Below, piece by piece: positions 43,318 through 52,184 of a stretch of 64,000 bases of DNA; within the stretch, counting starts at the first letter, position 1; each line of letters starts with the position of its first letter. Where the stretch lies: the NCBI GenBank assembly GCA_017395635.1, contig JAFQOE010000020.1, positions 1-64,000 on the forward strand, read 5' to 3'. The position numbers and the translations under genes are program-made. The notes beneath the pieces were generated by a model. It was given only the letters and a program-made list of their open reading frames with translations, made no database searches and was not told where the DNA came from. The stretch comes from Lachnospiraceae bacterium (lineage in GTDB: Bacteria; Bacillota; Clostridia; Lachnospirales; Lachnospiraceae).

Positions 43318-43468
43318 AGTTCTAAATTCAATTATTCGCAAAACCCAAGTTTAACGAAAAGATATTGCGGATTTTTACAATATATAGTACAATTAAGGTA
43401 TATTGTACCACAATCGTAATTGGCTGTGTATTATATATAGCACATGTATGATTGGTAATTTTGTTTTA

Positions 43469-43496
43469 TTGAATTGCAATACATAGGCATTATAAT
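43469..43496 (+). promoter_or_regulatory. promoter of xer-type recombinase gene
   Basis: TTGAAT at 43469-43474, 16-base spacer, TATAAT at 43491-43496. Confidence 0.7.
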
Positions 43497-43551
43497 ACAA
43501 ACTTAAGTTTCGCAATTACCTAACTATTTTATAGAGAAAGGAACTTCTGTT

Positions 43552-44604
43552 ATGGCGAATAAAACATATCATCAAGAGGAAGAAATTCATAACGTAGAAT
43601 TAATGCGTGACGTATTACAAGAATTACCGAAATATGTTGCACGTTATTTTCGCTCTATTGAGTATTCCAAAGCCCCTCGTACTCGTCTTGGGTATGCCAG
43701 GGACATCAAATCATTTTTTGAATTCTTATGTGACACGAATCCGTCATTAAAAGGAAAATCTACGATGGATGTATCAATTGATATTATCCGTCAGCTAGAA
43801 TCTGAAGACATTGAGGAATATTTAGACTATTTGAAAGTTTATACAAAGGACAATAAGCGTTATACGAATGGTGAACGTGCCGTTAAACGCAAATTAATAG
43901 CCTTAAGGGGTTTATTTAAGTATTTGTACAAAAATAAGCAAATTGAGGCTGATCCGGCAAGTATTGTAGATACGCCCAAAATTCATGATAAAGCGATTGT
44001 TAGAATGGAAATAAATGAGGTTGCACAATTTCTGGATAACGTCGAATATGGCAATAAATTAACGGATCACCAGCAAGCATACCATGAAAAGTCAAAAACG
44101 CGGGATTTGGCGCTTTTAACGCTTATGTTGGGTACCGGTATCCGTGTATCAGAATGTGTTGGATTAGATATCAAGGATATTGATTTTGATTATGATCGAA
44201 TTAAGGTAGTTCGAAAAGGTGGTTATGAAGCATATGTATACTTTGGGCAGGAAGCTAAAGATGCATTGTTAGAATACCTAGAAGAACGCAAAGATATTAT
44301 TACAAAAGAAGGTCACGAAGATGCTTTATTTCTCAGTAGTCAGCGCCGTAGAATTTCTGTTCGAAGCGTTGAAAACATGGTAAAAAAATATGCACAGATT
44401 ACCACCCCTCTCAAGAAAATTACGCCTCATAAGCTTCGAAGTACATATGGTACATCCCTTTACCAACAGACCTCAGATATTTATCTAGTTGCGGATGTAT
44501 TAGGCCACAAGGATGTCAATACAACCAAAAAACACTATGCGGATATTGATGAATGGCAACGTATGAAAGCGAAAGATGCAGTGACTTTGCGTGAGAAAAA
44601 TTGA
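43552..44604 (+). CDS. Xer-type tyrosine recombinase
   Basis: A 350-residue site-specific recombinase. An N-terminal core-binding domain (residues 10-130, SAM-like, GYARDIKSFFEFL) precedes the catalytic domain with R at GTGIRVSECVGLD near 205, HKLRSTYGTSLYQ (H-x-x-R) near 300, GHKDVNTTKKHYADI with the H and nucleophile Y near 326-332. It resembles chromosomal XerC/XerD proteins but is somewhat longer than usual (about 300) owing to an insertion near 165-180. AAAGGAA precedes ATG 43552. It has its own promoter and terminator and is not flanked by att sites or phage genes, so a housekeeping chromosome-dimer role is more likely than an integrase role. Confidence 0.85.
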   Translation: MANKTYHQEEEIHNVELMRDVLQELPKYVARYFRSIEYSKAPRTRLGYARDIKSFFEFLCDTNPSLKGKSTMDVSIDIIRQLESEDIEEYLDYLKVYTKDNKRYTNGERAVKRKLIALRGLFKYLYKNKQIEADPASIVDTPKIHDKAIVRMEINEVAQFLDNVEYGNKLTDHQQAYHEKSKTRDLALLTLMLGTGIRVSECVGLDIKDIDFDYDRIKVVRKGGYEAYVYFGQEAKDALLEYLEERKDIITKEGHEDALFLSSQRRRISVRSVENMVKKYAQITTPLKKITPHKLRSTYGTSLYQQTSDIYLVADVLGHKDVNTTKKHYADIDEWQRMKAKDAVTLREKN

Positions 44605-44641
44605 TATCAGAAGGTAAATATAAGACATATAAGGATTAAGT

Positions 44642-44668
44642 AAAAAGACGTGAGAAATCACGTCTTTT
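44642..44668 (+). terminator. terminator after recombinase gene
   Basis: AAAAGACGTGA (44643-44653), loop GAAA, TCACGTCTTTT (44658-44668). Confidence 0.85.
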
Positions 44669-44754
44669 GAAATGTTATTATCTTAAAGTATTTTATTACA
44701 TTATGTGGATTTCCTTCCTCCAAATGTACTTTATTCGTTATACAATATAGTATT

Positions 44755-45669
44755 TTAAATACATAATTTATCAAGCAATGCTTGAAAATATTCGGGCAAC
44801 TCTGAATCAAATTCTACATATTCATTACTTGTTGGATGAATAAATCCTAAAACCTTAGCATGTAGAGTTTGTCCTTCTAATCCTTTAATTTTGGAATTTC
44901 TAGGTCCATATACATCATCGCCTAATAAAGGATGTCCGATTGAAGCCATATGAACACGAATTTGATGGGTTCGTCCGGTTTCTAAGGTGCATTCGATATA
45001 GGAATAATTATCCTTGAGGGTTGCAAGCACTTTATAATGTGTGATTGCTTCTCTCCCATTTTTATGATTGATTGCCATTTTCTTACGGTCAACCGGATGA
45101 CGTCCAATTGGTGCATTGACGGTTCCTTCTAACTCTTTGAAAGTACCATGACAAATCGCATGGTATTTTCGTGTAATGGAATGTTCCTTTAATTGTTCTG
45201 CAAGATTTTTGTGTGCATTGTCATTTTTACAGACCACCAAAATGCCGGTTGTATTTCGGTCAATTCGATGCACAATACCCGGTCGAATAACACCGTTAAT
45301 AGAGGAAAGAGAATCTTTACAATGATACAATAATGCATTTACCAAAGTACCATTTTCATGGCCTGCAGCAGGATGAACTACCATATTCTTTGGCTTGTTT
45401 ACAATTACGACGTCCGCATCTTCATAAACAATATCCAATGGTATGTTCTCGGCTACAACCTCTAGTTCTTTCGCTTCTTCGTATTCGACAATAATTGTAT
45501 CAGAAGGTTTACATTTGTAGTTCGCTTTGCAGACCTTACCGTTGATTAGCACTTCTTCATTTTTAATCAATTGTTGAATAAATGAACGTGATAATTCAGG
45601 AATCTGTTCATTAATATATTTGTCAATTCGCAGGGATGCAATTTCCGGATAATTTAATTCATATCTCAT
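44755..45669 (-). CDS. rluD: RluA-family pseudouridine synthase
   Basis: Converts uridine to pseudouridine in 23S rRNA, in the manner of RluD. About 304 residues: an N-terminal S4 domain (RIDKYINEQIPELSRSFIQQLI), then the catalytic core with HRIDRNTTGILVV, in which the aspartate attacks uridine, and RTHQIRVHMASIGHPLLGD. ATG 45669 is conventional but its nearest Shine-Dalgarno (AGAAAGGA, 45683-45690) is 13 bases away; GTG 45678, four bases from it, is an alternative. It follows lspA in the minus-strand cluster, the standard Firmicute order lspA-rluD. Confidence 0.9.
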   Translation of the reverse strand: MRYELNYPEIASLRIDKYINEQIPELSRSFIQQLIKNEEVLINGKVCKANYKCKPSDTIIVEYEEAKELEVVAENIPLDIVYEDADVVIVNKPKNMVVHPAAGHENGTLVNALLYHCKDSLSSINGVIRPGIVHRIDRNTTGILVVCKNDNAHKNLAEQLKEHSITRKYHAICHGTFKELEGTVNAPIGRHPVDRKKMAINHKNGREAITHYKVLATLKDNYSYIECTLETGRTHQIRVHMASIGHPLLGDDVYGPRNSKIKGLEGQTLHAKVLGFIHPTSNEYVEFDSELPEYFQALLDKLCI

Positions 45670-45734
45670 AATTTGCACCGAATCCTTTCTAGTCTTCTCA
45701 TTCATCATTATGATTTCATACATTATAATTTTTT

Positions 45735-45761
45735 GTAACTATTCAGTATCTTCATAATTAC
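45735..45761. repeat. 27-bp dyad repeat at 3' end of lspA
   Basis: Core TATTCAGTATCTTCATA is shared with a second copy at 61933-61959 (25 of 27 positions identical). The ends (GTAACT...) are roughly inverted, so the RNA could form a small hairpin. This copy overlaps the lspA stop codon. Probably a dispersed intergenic repeat. Confidence 0.7.
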
Positions 45762-46303
45762 GATTTCTTCTTAAATGATAAAACCTCTAGTTGTTCATCC
45801 TTATACACAAACAGAATTAAAAATGTTGTAACAAAAAAACCAATTGTTACATAACAGTCTGCAATGTTGAAGACCGGAAAGTCAATCAATTTGAAATAAA
45901 TGAAATCGATTACATATTGAAATCTCATACGGTCAATAAAATTGCCAATAGCACCTGATAAAATTAATACAATACAAATACGTAATGCTTTCAGGGTGTT
46001 TGCGTGAAGACATTTGGCATACAAAATTGCTCCGAAAATACATGCTATAATTGCGAAGATGCCCAATAATAGATATTGGTTTTCTAATATTCCCCATGCG
46101 GCACCTGGGTTATGTATATAATGTATCTCAAATACATCCTTAATAACCGGTATAGAATCATGTAATTTCATTGTAGTTGTAATATAGTACTTGCTTAGTT
46201 GATCGATTATAACAAGTATTACAAAAGAAAGGATTGCAAGTAGATAACTACCTGCAATCTTTTTCTTAGATATTAAGTTTGAATTATGATTAGTGTGATT
46301 CAT
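45758..46303 (-). CDS. lspA: lipoprotein signal peptidase
   Basis: Membrane aspartic protease that removes signal peptides of diacylated prolipoproteins. The 181 residues contain four transmembrane helices, the catalytic aspartates in IGNFIDRM and VFNIADCYVTIG, and the conserved IIDQLSKYYI and HNPGAAWGIL blocks. AGGAA at 46311-46315 supports ATG 46303. A lipobox protein (D,D-carboxypeptidase at 51192-52184) in this window would be a substrate. It lies between divIVA and rluD. Confidence 0.95.
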   Translation of the reverse strand: MNHTNHNSNLISKKKIAGSYLLAILSFVILVIIDQLSKYYITTTMKLHDSIPVIKDVFEIHYIHNPGAAWGILENQYLLLGIFAIIACIFGAILYAKCLHANTLKALRICIVLILSGAIGNFIDRMRFQYVIDFIYFKLIDFPVFNIADCYVTIGFFVTTFLILFVYKDEQLEVLSFKKKS

Positions 46304-46350
46304 AATAAAATTCCTATCTAAATAATAAATTATCAATACTAAAAAATATC

Positions 46351-48039
46351 TTACGATATAAAGTTAAAACCTTCGTCATCATCATCAAAATTGCCGATCC
46401 AATTAGACTTTCTTGTTTTAACTTCTACATCACCCATAAGAACACCATTCTCTGTCTCAACATCATTCTTTGAACTAACAGCATCATCTATAGTATTATC
46501 ATCGGCTGTGTTGACGTTATTAGAGGCATTAAAAGAATTCATATTGGTTGTAGCTGTAAAAATAGTTGGAATCTCCTCTTCGTCTTCCTCATCTACGATG
46601 AAATCAAATGCATCGCCATGATTATCTTCTGAATCAATCATATGGGATTCATTTACTTTGCTTTCTACTTCACCGGAATAAGTTTCATCTTCGGATTTGG
46701 TATTTGTAGTTGTGAAAGCACCCTCAGAATTATCCGCCAAATTATCCACTGAATCATCCGCAATAAAGTCAAATCCGGCATCATAATTATCATCGGAATC
46801 AATTCTGTTGGACTCATTAATTTTGCTTTCAACATCACCGGTCAGTGTATCTTCTGTATTTTCTACAACTGGATTATTTGATTTCGTTGATGTGTCAATG
46901 TCCATTGCAGAATCGGTTTTTTGTGATTTTTCCGGTTTGGTTGAATCAATATTCTCTGATAATGTTTCTGATTGTATTGTAGCTTCGGATGTTGTTTCCG
47001 TTTCTTTTGGAGTTGATATCTCATCTTCTGTATATAATGTATATTCTTTCTGGTTGGATTCTTCTTTTATAGAATCGCTCTTTTTCTCATCAGAAGTCTG
47101 TTGTTGCTCCTGTTCAACAACCTGTCTTACTGCGTTGATTGCTTCTAAAACATCGTCTTTGGTAACAGTTTGTGTTGTCTTAGGTTCTTCTGATAGTTGT
47201 TCTTCTGTTACATTAGTAGGTTCAGGGGTGGTATTTGGTGCGGATGCTACAACAGTACGTTTCACTTTGTTGTAACTTGCATCTTTCATATTTAATCCAT
47301 CACTAGTAGTTGTTTTATTTGCCTTGTTTGCATTCTTCTTGGCGCCGGTATATACACCGCCAGTTTGTCGACTAAATCGCCCACCACCATTGGCTGCATC
47401 TGCAAATGGATCCATATTAAGTGATGTACCTCTATCGAATGCAGGTTCCTGATTAGGACGTTCTCTTCCACTATTATCATTAGAACCAACATAAGTACCG
47501 GAACCGAGACCACCACCAAGACCGCTATCGTTATTAAAAAGACCCGAAAATCCACCATATACTTCAGCGGATGGTTCATAATCATCTCCAAGGTTAATGT
47601 TAACCATATCACTATCCATAAGCTTCTTCTGCATATCAAGAATCTTATTGAATTGTTGTTTGTATGTATTGAATTGTTGTTGTAAAAGATAAATTTCATC
47701 TTTTATAGACTGCAACTCTGCTTTTGAATTTACCAATGTTGCCTCAGCTTTGAGCTCAGCCTCATTGGCAATTTGTCGAGCTTTATCTTTGGCAACATTC
47801 ACTGTCTCTTCGGCTGTCTTTTCGGACAAAGTTAAGGCTTTCTGCATAGAATCTTCAATCGAACGATAATGCTGAAGACTTTCGTTCAAAGTTGTAATTT
47901 TATCTTTTAATTCCACATTGGAACTATAAAGTTCTTGGTAATCAGATGCAAGTTGTGTAATAAATACATCCACATCTTTTTTATCATAACCAATACCACC
48001 TTTAAAGGTGTGGTTTGCTATATCTACTGGTGTTAACAT
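46351..48039 (-). CDS. DivIVA-domain protein with repeated acidic C-terminal tail
   Basis: A 562-residue protein. The N-terminus is a DivIVA domain (MLTPVDIANHTFKGGIGYDK, membrane-binding region, then coiled coil to about residue 130), which senses negative membrane curvature at division sites and poles. The rest is long, acidic and low in complexity, ending with three imperfect repeats of the pattern GDVExKxxxSxxIxxxDxxxxxFxFI (near residues 420-450, 475-505 and the extreme C-terminus). The repeats suggest a binding peptide for a partner protein. AAGGGGGA supports ATG 48039. Neighbours sepF and lspA place it in the division cluster. Most DivIVA proteins are 150-250 residues. Confidence 0.85.
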   Translation of the reverse strand: MLTPVDIANHTFKGGIGYDKKDVDVFITQLASDYQELYSSNVELKDKITTLNESLQHYRSIEDSMQKALTLSEKTAEETVNVAKDKARQIANEAELKAEATLVNSKAELQSIKDEIYLLQQQFNTYKQQFNKILDMQKKLMDSDMVNINLGDDYEPSAEVYGGFSGLFNNDSGLGGGLGSGTYVGSNDNSGRERPNQEPAFDRGTSLNMDPFADAANGGGRFSRQTGGVYTGAKKNANKANKTTTSDGLNMKDASYNKVKRTVVASAPNTTPEPTNVTEEQLSEEPKTTQTVTKDDVLEAINAVRQVVEQEQQQTSDEKKSDSIKEESNQKEYTLYTEDEISTPKETETTSEATIQSETLSENIDSTKPEKSQKTDSAMDIDTSTKSNNPVVENTEDTLTGDVESKINESNRIDSDDNYDAGFDFIADDSVDNLADNSEGAFTTTNTKSEDETYSGEVESKVNESHMIDSEDNHGDAFDFIVDEEDEEEIPTIFTATTNMNSFNASNNVNTADDNTIDDAVSSKNDVETENGVLMGDVEVKTRKSNWIGNFDDDDEGFNFIS

Positions 48040-48091
48040 TATGCTTGTCCCCCTTAATCCAATACACAATTATATATCATAATTGGATAAC

Positions 48092-48643
48092 TTAGAATGA
48101 TGATAATTCAGGAGCGAAAGAAGAACCGCTTAGAATTTCATCTCTTAAATCGCCGGTTACATCGATATTGGATGGTGCGGCAATAAAAATATTAGCTGAT
48201 ATGGCCTGCAAAGAGCCATTCAATGCGTAGCATGCACCTCCAATAAAATCAATAATTCGCTGTGCTGCATGGACTTCAATTCCTTCCATGTTAATGACAA
48301 TTGAATCGCCTTCTTTTAAATAATCTGTTACCATCTGAGCTTCGTTAAATTCTTGTGGTTTAATTACACGCACTGTTCCATTACTCCTATTATTATTACG
48401 ACTGTTAATTGCTACTAATTTGCTTGGTCCTGTTGGTCGAACCGGCTTTGGTTTTGCCTTTTTTGGTGGCTCTATAAAATCATCATCATCGTCATATAAT
48501 CTTGATGGCTTAGCTTTCTTTTTGGGTGGTTCATATTCTTCGTAATCGTCTTCTTCGTCAAATAAATCATCATCATCGAAATCATCATCTGGATCAGACA
48601 ATTTAAGAAAATCCATAAATTTACTCATACCTGTTTTTGCCAT
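48092..48643 (-). CDS. sepF: cell division protein SepF
   Basis: Membrane-anchoring protein that bundles FtsZ. The 183 residues have an N-terminal membrane-targeting helix (MSKFMDFLKL), an acidic linker rich in D, E, P and K, and a C-terminal core (VRVIKPQEFNEAQMVTDYLKEGDSIVINMEG, here about residues 90-120, followed by RIIDFIGGACYALNGSL). The core is conserved. AGGAG precedes the start at 48643. It lies between yggS and divIVA as in many Firmicutes. Confidence 0.95.
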   Translation of the reverse strand: MAKTGMSKFMDFLKLSDPDDDFDDDDLFDEEDDYEEYEPPKKKAKPSRLYDDDDDFIEPPKKAKPKPVRPTGPSKLVAINSRNNNRSNGTVRVIKPQEFNEAQMVTDYLKEGDSIVINMEGIEVHAAQRIIDFIGGACYALNGSLQAISANIFIAAPSNIDVTGDLRDEILSGSSFAPELSSF

Positions 48644-48655
48644 TATTAATCTCCT

Positions 48656-49348
48656 TTATATACTATAGTTACGAGCTCCAAAAATTGCAGTGCCAACTCG
48701 TACCATTGTTGCGCCTTCTTCTATTGCAACTTTATAATCATTTGTCATGCCCATCGACAAGACATTCATATCAATATTATCAATGTTTTTCGATATTATG
48801 TCAAGTGATAATTGTTTTAATCTGCGAAAATGAACTCTATTTTCTTCTGGATTTTCAACAAATGGGGCAATTGTCATTAAACCAGTGACATGGATGTTGG
48901 AGTAACTTGCGATTTCCTCTAAAAAAGGAATTACATCCTCAACTTTTAATCCAAACTTGCTCTCCTCTTCGGCAACATTGACTTCAATAAGTACATTAAC
49001 AGTGACTTGTTTTTTGAGTGCTTCTTTCTGTATTTCTTTGGCCAATTTTACAGAATCTAAAGAATGGATTAAACATGTTTTATCAACTACATATTTTACT
49101 TTGTTTGTCTGCAAATGACCAATCAAATGAAACTTAACAGGTTTGGAAACATTCTCGTATTTATCACATAGTTCTTGAACTTTGTTTTCACCGAAATCTT
49201 CCACACCAATAGTGATCAAGTCTTCTATGCATGATAATGGCTTTGTCTTACTAACAGCAATTAAAGTAATGTCATCCGGGTTACGACCACAGGTCTTGGC
49301 AGTTTCTATAACTTCTTGCTTGATATGGTTATAATTTGAAATAATCAA
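48656..49348 (-). CDS. YggS-type PLP homeostasis protein
   Basis: A 230-residue single-domain PLP-binding protein (PLPBP/YggS/YlmE). The lysine is in LIAVSKTKPLS near residue 34, and FGENKVQELCDK and HLIGHLQTNKVK are family signatures; SMGMTNDYKVAIEEGATMVRVGTAIFG closes the protein. It buffers PLP in the cell and has no known catalytic reaction. It usually sits upstream of sepF as here (12 bases between them). Confidence 0.95.
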   Translation of the reverse strand: MIISNYNHIKQEVIETAKTCGRNPDDITLIAVSKTKPLSCIEDLITIGVEDFGENKVQELCDKYENVSKPVKFHLIGHLQTNKVKYVVDKTCLIHSLDSVKLAKEIQKEALKKQVTVNVLIEVNVAEEESKFGLKVEDVIPFLEEIASYSNIHVTGLMTIAPFVENPEENRVHFRRLKQLSLDIISKNIDNIDMNVLSMGMTNDYKVAIEEGATMVRVGTAIFGARNYSI

Positions 49349-49362
49349 TATTCACACCTCAT

Positions 49363-50757
49363 TTATCTAATAATTTGATTTTCGGTAACTGTCGATTGAT
49401 TTAGTACGATTCTATCGTACCAGGCAATGCTGTACGGTACATCAGCTTTTACGATAGTGTATTCATCATCCTGAAACAAAACGTCAATACATCGGAAATT
49501 TGCGACACCTTGATTGACACAATATACACCATCTATTTTAGTCATCTCCGCAGAAGACAATGCAATGGTATCATTGGTGTCGGTATTAATAATAACATCC
49601 TCACTTGAAAAATCATTCGGGTCCACATAGCAAAACTGTTCATCGGTAATGTAAACATCCGGCTTTATTTGTCTTACCGTCACTTCGCCATTTTCGTCTA
49701 ATTTCTTTATATTAAAAAATTCTTTTGATGCTGAATTAGAACCGTTTGACAAGTATGTAATCGGTATCTTGTACACTTTTTTCTGTGTAATGGATGTATT
49801 AGGTATTTTAAGACCATTGTTTTGTTCCATGAAAATTACAATATCAATATAGCGTTCATTTATATAATTGACCATCTGTTGATTCAAAGAAATAATAGCA
49901 AAATATTTGTTATCCTGTTGTTTTAGTTCAAATTTGCAACGAATATTCTTAGAACTGTTGCTGATATTAATCTTGAGATATTCTTTTTCTTTGAGGCGGT
50001 TAGCTTCTTCTTTCGTTATTGGAGCAATTAAATACCAGTTTTCAGAAGTGATTAATTTGTATACAGGATCACCGGAATTGATAATTTCACCTGTTTTCAA
50101 AGTGGTTTTTTTATAAGCGCTTTTATTAACATCAGATGCTTTGAAATTATTAATATCAAAGTTTTCGTATCCATCTTTGTAGTAAGTGATAATTCCAGAA
50201 TCTTTTGTAGATACTTTCTTATAGGTTGCCACGTTCGTGGCATCATCATCTAAGGAAGTTAATTGGTCGATTAGAGCTTCATTGGTGAGTTCTAATACAG
50301 CATTTTCAATATCGTACTTAAAGTTATATAATTCTGAAAAGTCAGAGTAATCAAAATAATTTTCGTAAGTAGATATTCTTGTGCGTACCTCTGTCAATGC
50401 ATCAGTTGACATCTCAAGTTCATCGGAATTAGCATCTTTCAACCGGTCATATACACTTCCTGTTTCATCGATTGTATATACTGTTTTGTTCTTTCCGATT
50501 TTTTCACCATCGCGAACGTAATAGCTAACATAACCGGAACTATCTGCATTTACAAGTTTTTCGTCTCGGACGATTAATGCGGTAGTCGTTATATTGGTAT
50601 CAATATAGCTATTCTGAACTTCGTATATAGCAAGTCTTTCTACACGTAATGCCATAATCACATGAATTAGCATATATACAAAAATTACACCGAAAACAAT
50701 GGTACCAATATTTATTTTAAATTGTTCTGAATCATTACGACGTTTCTTTCTGCTCAA
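49363..50757 (-). CDS. HlyD-like membrane protein upstream of yggS-sepF
   Basis: A 464-residue protein with one N-terminal membrane helix (residues about 16-36, INIGTIVFGVIFVYMLIHV), a periplasmic-adaptor-like fold with beta-barrel strands (SSGYVSYYVRDGEKIGKN, TLKTGEIINSGDPVYKLI) and a helical middle section. It resembles HlyD-family adaptors, yet no ABC exporter or outer-membrane partner is present, and this position before yggS-sepF is typical of Clostridia, where the protein is of unknown role. GGAGG at 50766-50770 fixes the start at TTG 50757, eight bases away; an ATG between them is out of frame and hits TGA after two codons. Confidence 0.78.
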   Translation of the reverse strand: MSRKKRRNDSEQFKINIGTIVFGVIFVYMLIHVIMALRVERLAIYEVQNSYIDTNITTTALIVRDEKLVNADSSGYVSYYVRDGEKIGKNKTVYTIDETGSVYDRLKDANSDELEMSTDALTEVRTRISTYENYFDYSDFSELYNFKYDIENAVLELTNEALIDQLTSLDDDATNVATYKKVSTKDSGIITYYKDGYENFDINNFKASDVNKSAYKKTTLKTGEIINSGDPVYKLITSENWYLIAPITKEEANRLKEKEYLKINISNSSKNIRCKFELKQQDNKYFAIISLNQQMVNYINERYIDIVIFMEQNNGLKIPNTSITQKKVYKIPITYLSNGSNSASKEFFNIKKLDENGEVTVRQIKPDVYITDEQFCYVDPNDFSSEDVIINTDTNDTIALSSAEMTKIDGVYCVNQGVANFRCIDVLFQDDEYTIVKADVPYSIAWYDRIVLNQSTVTENQIIR

Positions 50758-50786
50758 AGCATGTACCTCCAATTAAACATCTATTT

Positions 50787-50815
50787 ATTGTACCATTTTT
50801 GATTAACAACTACAA
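50787..50815 (-). promoter_or_regulatory. promoter of the HlyD-like/yggS/sepF/divIVA/lspA/rluD cluster
   Basis: On the minus strand TTGTAG (complement of 50810-50815), 17-base spacer, TACAAT (complement of 50787-50792). Confidence 0.65.
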
Positions 50816-50897
50816 CATTTATGAATAAAAAAAATGAATTAATCAAACAATAACAATACTTATATGTATGTAGTAAACATACAGGAAAGGAGAAACT

Positions 50898-51098
50898 ATG
50901 AAGATATTAGATTATACAATTCTAACACTTGTAATTGTTGGTGCATTAAACTGGGGATTAATCGGATTTTTTGATTTTGATCTGGTTAGTACTTTGTTTG
51001 GTCAGATGTCTCTTCTTACACGTATCATATACGCTGCAGTAGGAATTGGTGGTTTGTATGCAATTTCTTATTATGGTCGTATGAACAACGAGATATAA
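50898..51098 (+). CDS. DUF378 small membrane protein
   Basis: A 66-residue protein with two transmembrane helices (residues 6-26 and 40-60) and the DUF378 signature GALNWGLIGFFDFDLVSTLFG. AAAGGAG precedes ATG 50898. Function of the family is unknown. It is the only plus-strand gene in the last 20 kb and lies between two minus-strand groups. Confidence 0.93.
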   Translation: MKILDYTILTLVIVGALNWGLIGFFDFDLVSTLFGQMSLLTRIIYAAVGIGGLYAISYYGRMNNEI

Positions 51099-51133
51099 TA
51101 AGTATAGTGTGAGAAAAATTTCCAGCAACATAA

Positions 51134-51188
51134 ATACGAAAGCTACCAAAATGCGATTAAATAATCGTTGTTTTGATAGCTTTCGTAT
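51134..51188. terminator. bidirectional terminator between DUF378 and D,D-carboxypeptidase genes
   Basis: ATACGAAAGCTA (51134-51145) pairs with TAGCTTTCGTAT (51177-51188); inner bases add CCAAAA/TTTTG and CGATT/AATCG pairing. Confidence 0.75.
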
Positions 51189-51191
51189 TGT

Positions 51192-52184
51192 TTAATATAT
51201 TTCCTTTAACATATCTTCAACGTTTTGATACAAAGCATCATGCCCTTTTGCGTTGGAGACTAAACAAATAAAACGTTCATCTGTTTCGTTTTTAATAAAT
51301 TCAAGAATGATACAATTACCAGCTTTTTCTGTTGTACCGGTTTTCCAACCTGTAATACTATAACCTGTCGGCATTTCAAATGAATTGGATAGAAATGCAT
51401 TGGTTGCCGTTAGTGGAATTATAATCTTCTCATCTTCTCGATACATGGTTAAATCATAATTGCTATTGCTGTCAATCTGTACTAAGACATCCTTAGTTAA
51501 AAATTCTTTGAATATCAAATATAAATCATAAGGTGTCGTATAATGATTATTATCATGCAAACCGTGTGGATTAACAAAATGAGAATTCGATGCACCAAGC
51601 TCTGCAGCTTTGGCATTCATCAGCTCTGTAAAATTGCTAACGGATCCCGATATGCGTTTCGCCAATAATATAGCACAATCGTTATAAGATGAAATTAGTA
51701 AGCCATGTAACAATTCCTCAATAGTAATATAATCTCCTGGTTGAAGACCTAAAACAGCAACATTATCTTCATTAAACTCAATCGGTTTCCCCACTACTAC
51801 CGTATCTGATAATGAAATCTCACCTTGCTCAATTGCCTCCATGACAATAATACCTGTTAGCACTTTTGTCATACTAGCAGGATAAATTCGCTTATGAGGA
51901 TTCACAGCACAAACAACAGAATGTCTGCTTTCATTTACGAGTAGACCGGCTTCATATTCCACATCCGGTGTATCATATACATATGCGTCATATGGAATTA
52001 CAACATTTTCATCAGCCAGACCGGATGGTCGAACAATCGGTAAGTTCGCAGTAGAGCTAATGCTTAATGGTTCGTTCACATCGTAAGTATTAATGAAATT
52101 GCAACCGGAAAGTAACGCAATTTTGCAAACCAATATTAATAAAATTGAAATCCTTAGTTTTTTGGAATTACTTAAACATTTCAC
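51192..52184 (-). CDS. lipoprotein D-alanyl-D-alanine carboxypeptidase
   Basis: A 330-residue penicillin-binding protein of the DacA/PBP5 type. The signal sequence ends in the lipobox ALLSGC (cysteine at residue 28), so it is a lipoprotein on the outer face of the membrane. Catalytic motifs: PASMTKVLTG (SxxK, near residue 103), SSYNDCAILLA (SxN, near 165) and WKTGTTEKAG (KTG, near 280). The start is GTG 52184, which overlaps the end of mgsA by 17 bases; GGAG lies 12 bases upstream, so coupling is probable. It completes the shape and division operon. Confidence 0.87.
   Translation of the reverse strand: MKCLSNSKKLRISILLILVCKIALLSGCNFINTYDVNEPLSISSTANLPIVRPSGLADENVVIPYDAYVYDTPDVEYEAGLLVNESRHSVVCAVNPHKRIYPASMTKVLTGIIVMEAIEQGEISLSDTVVVGKPIEFNEDNVAVLGLQPGDYITIEELLHGLLISSYNDCAILLAKRISGSVSNFTELMNAKAAELGASNSHFVNPHGLHDNNHYTTPYDLYLIFKEFLTKDVLVQIDSNSNYDLTMYREDEKIIIPLTATNAFLSNSFEMPTGYSITGWKTGTTEKAGNCIILEFIKNETDERFICLVSNAKGHDALYQNVEDMLKEIY

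Noticed and set aside
43552-44604. Integrase of a mobile element
   Set aside because: No att duplication, tRNA target, phage or plasmid genes nearby; sequence is Xer-like, so a housekeeping recombinase is more likely, though this is not proven.
46391-47275. Plus-strand frames opposite the divIVA tail, rich in serine
   Set aside because: Low-complexity acidic tail read backwards; no signal and no ribosome site.
51192-52184. Start of the lipoprotein carboxypeptidase at an ATG inside mgsA
   Set aside because: The ATG at 52179 is in the mgsA frame (WREMFK); the lipoprotein frame uses GTG 52184.
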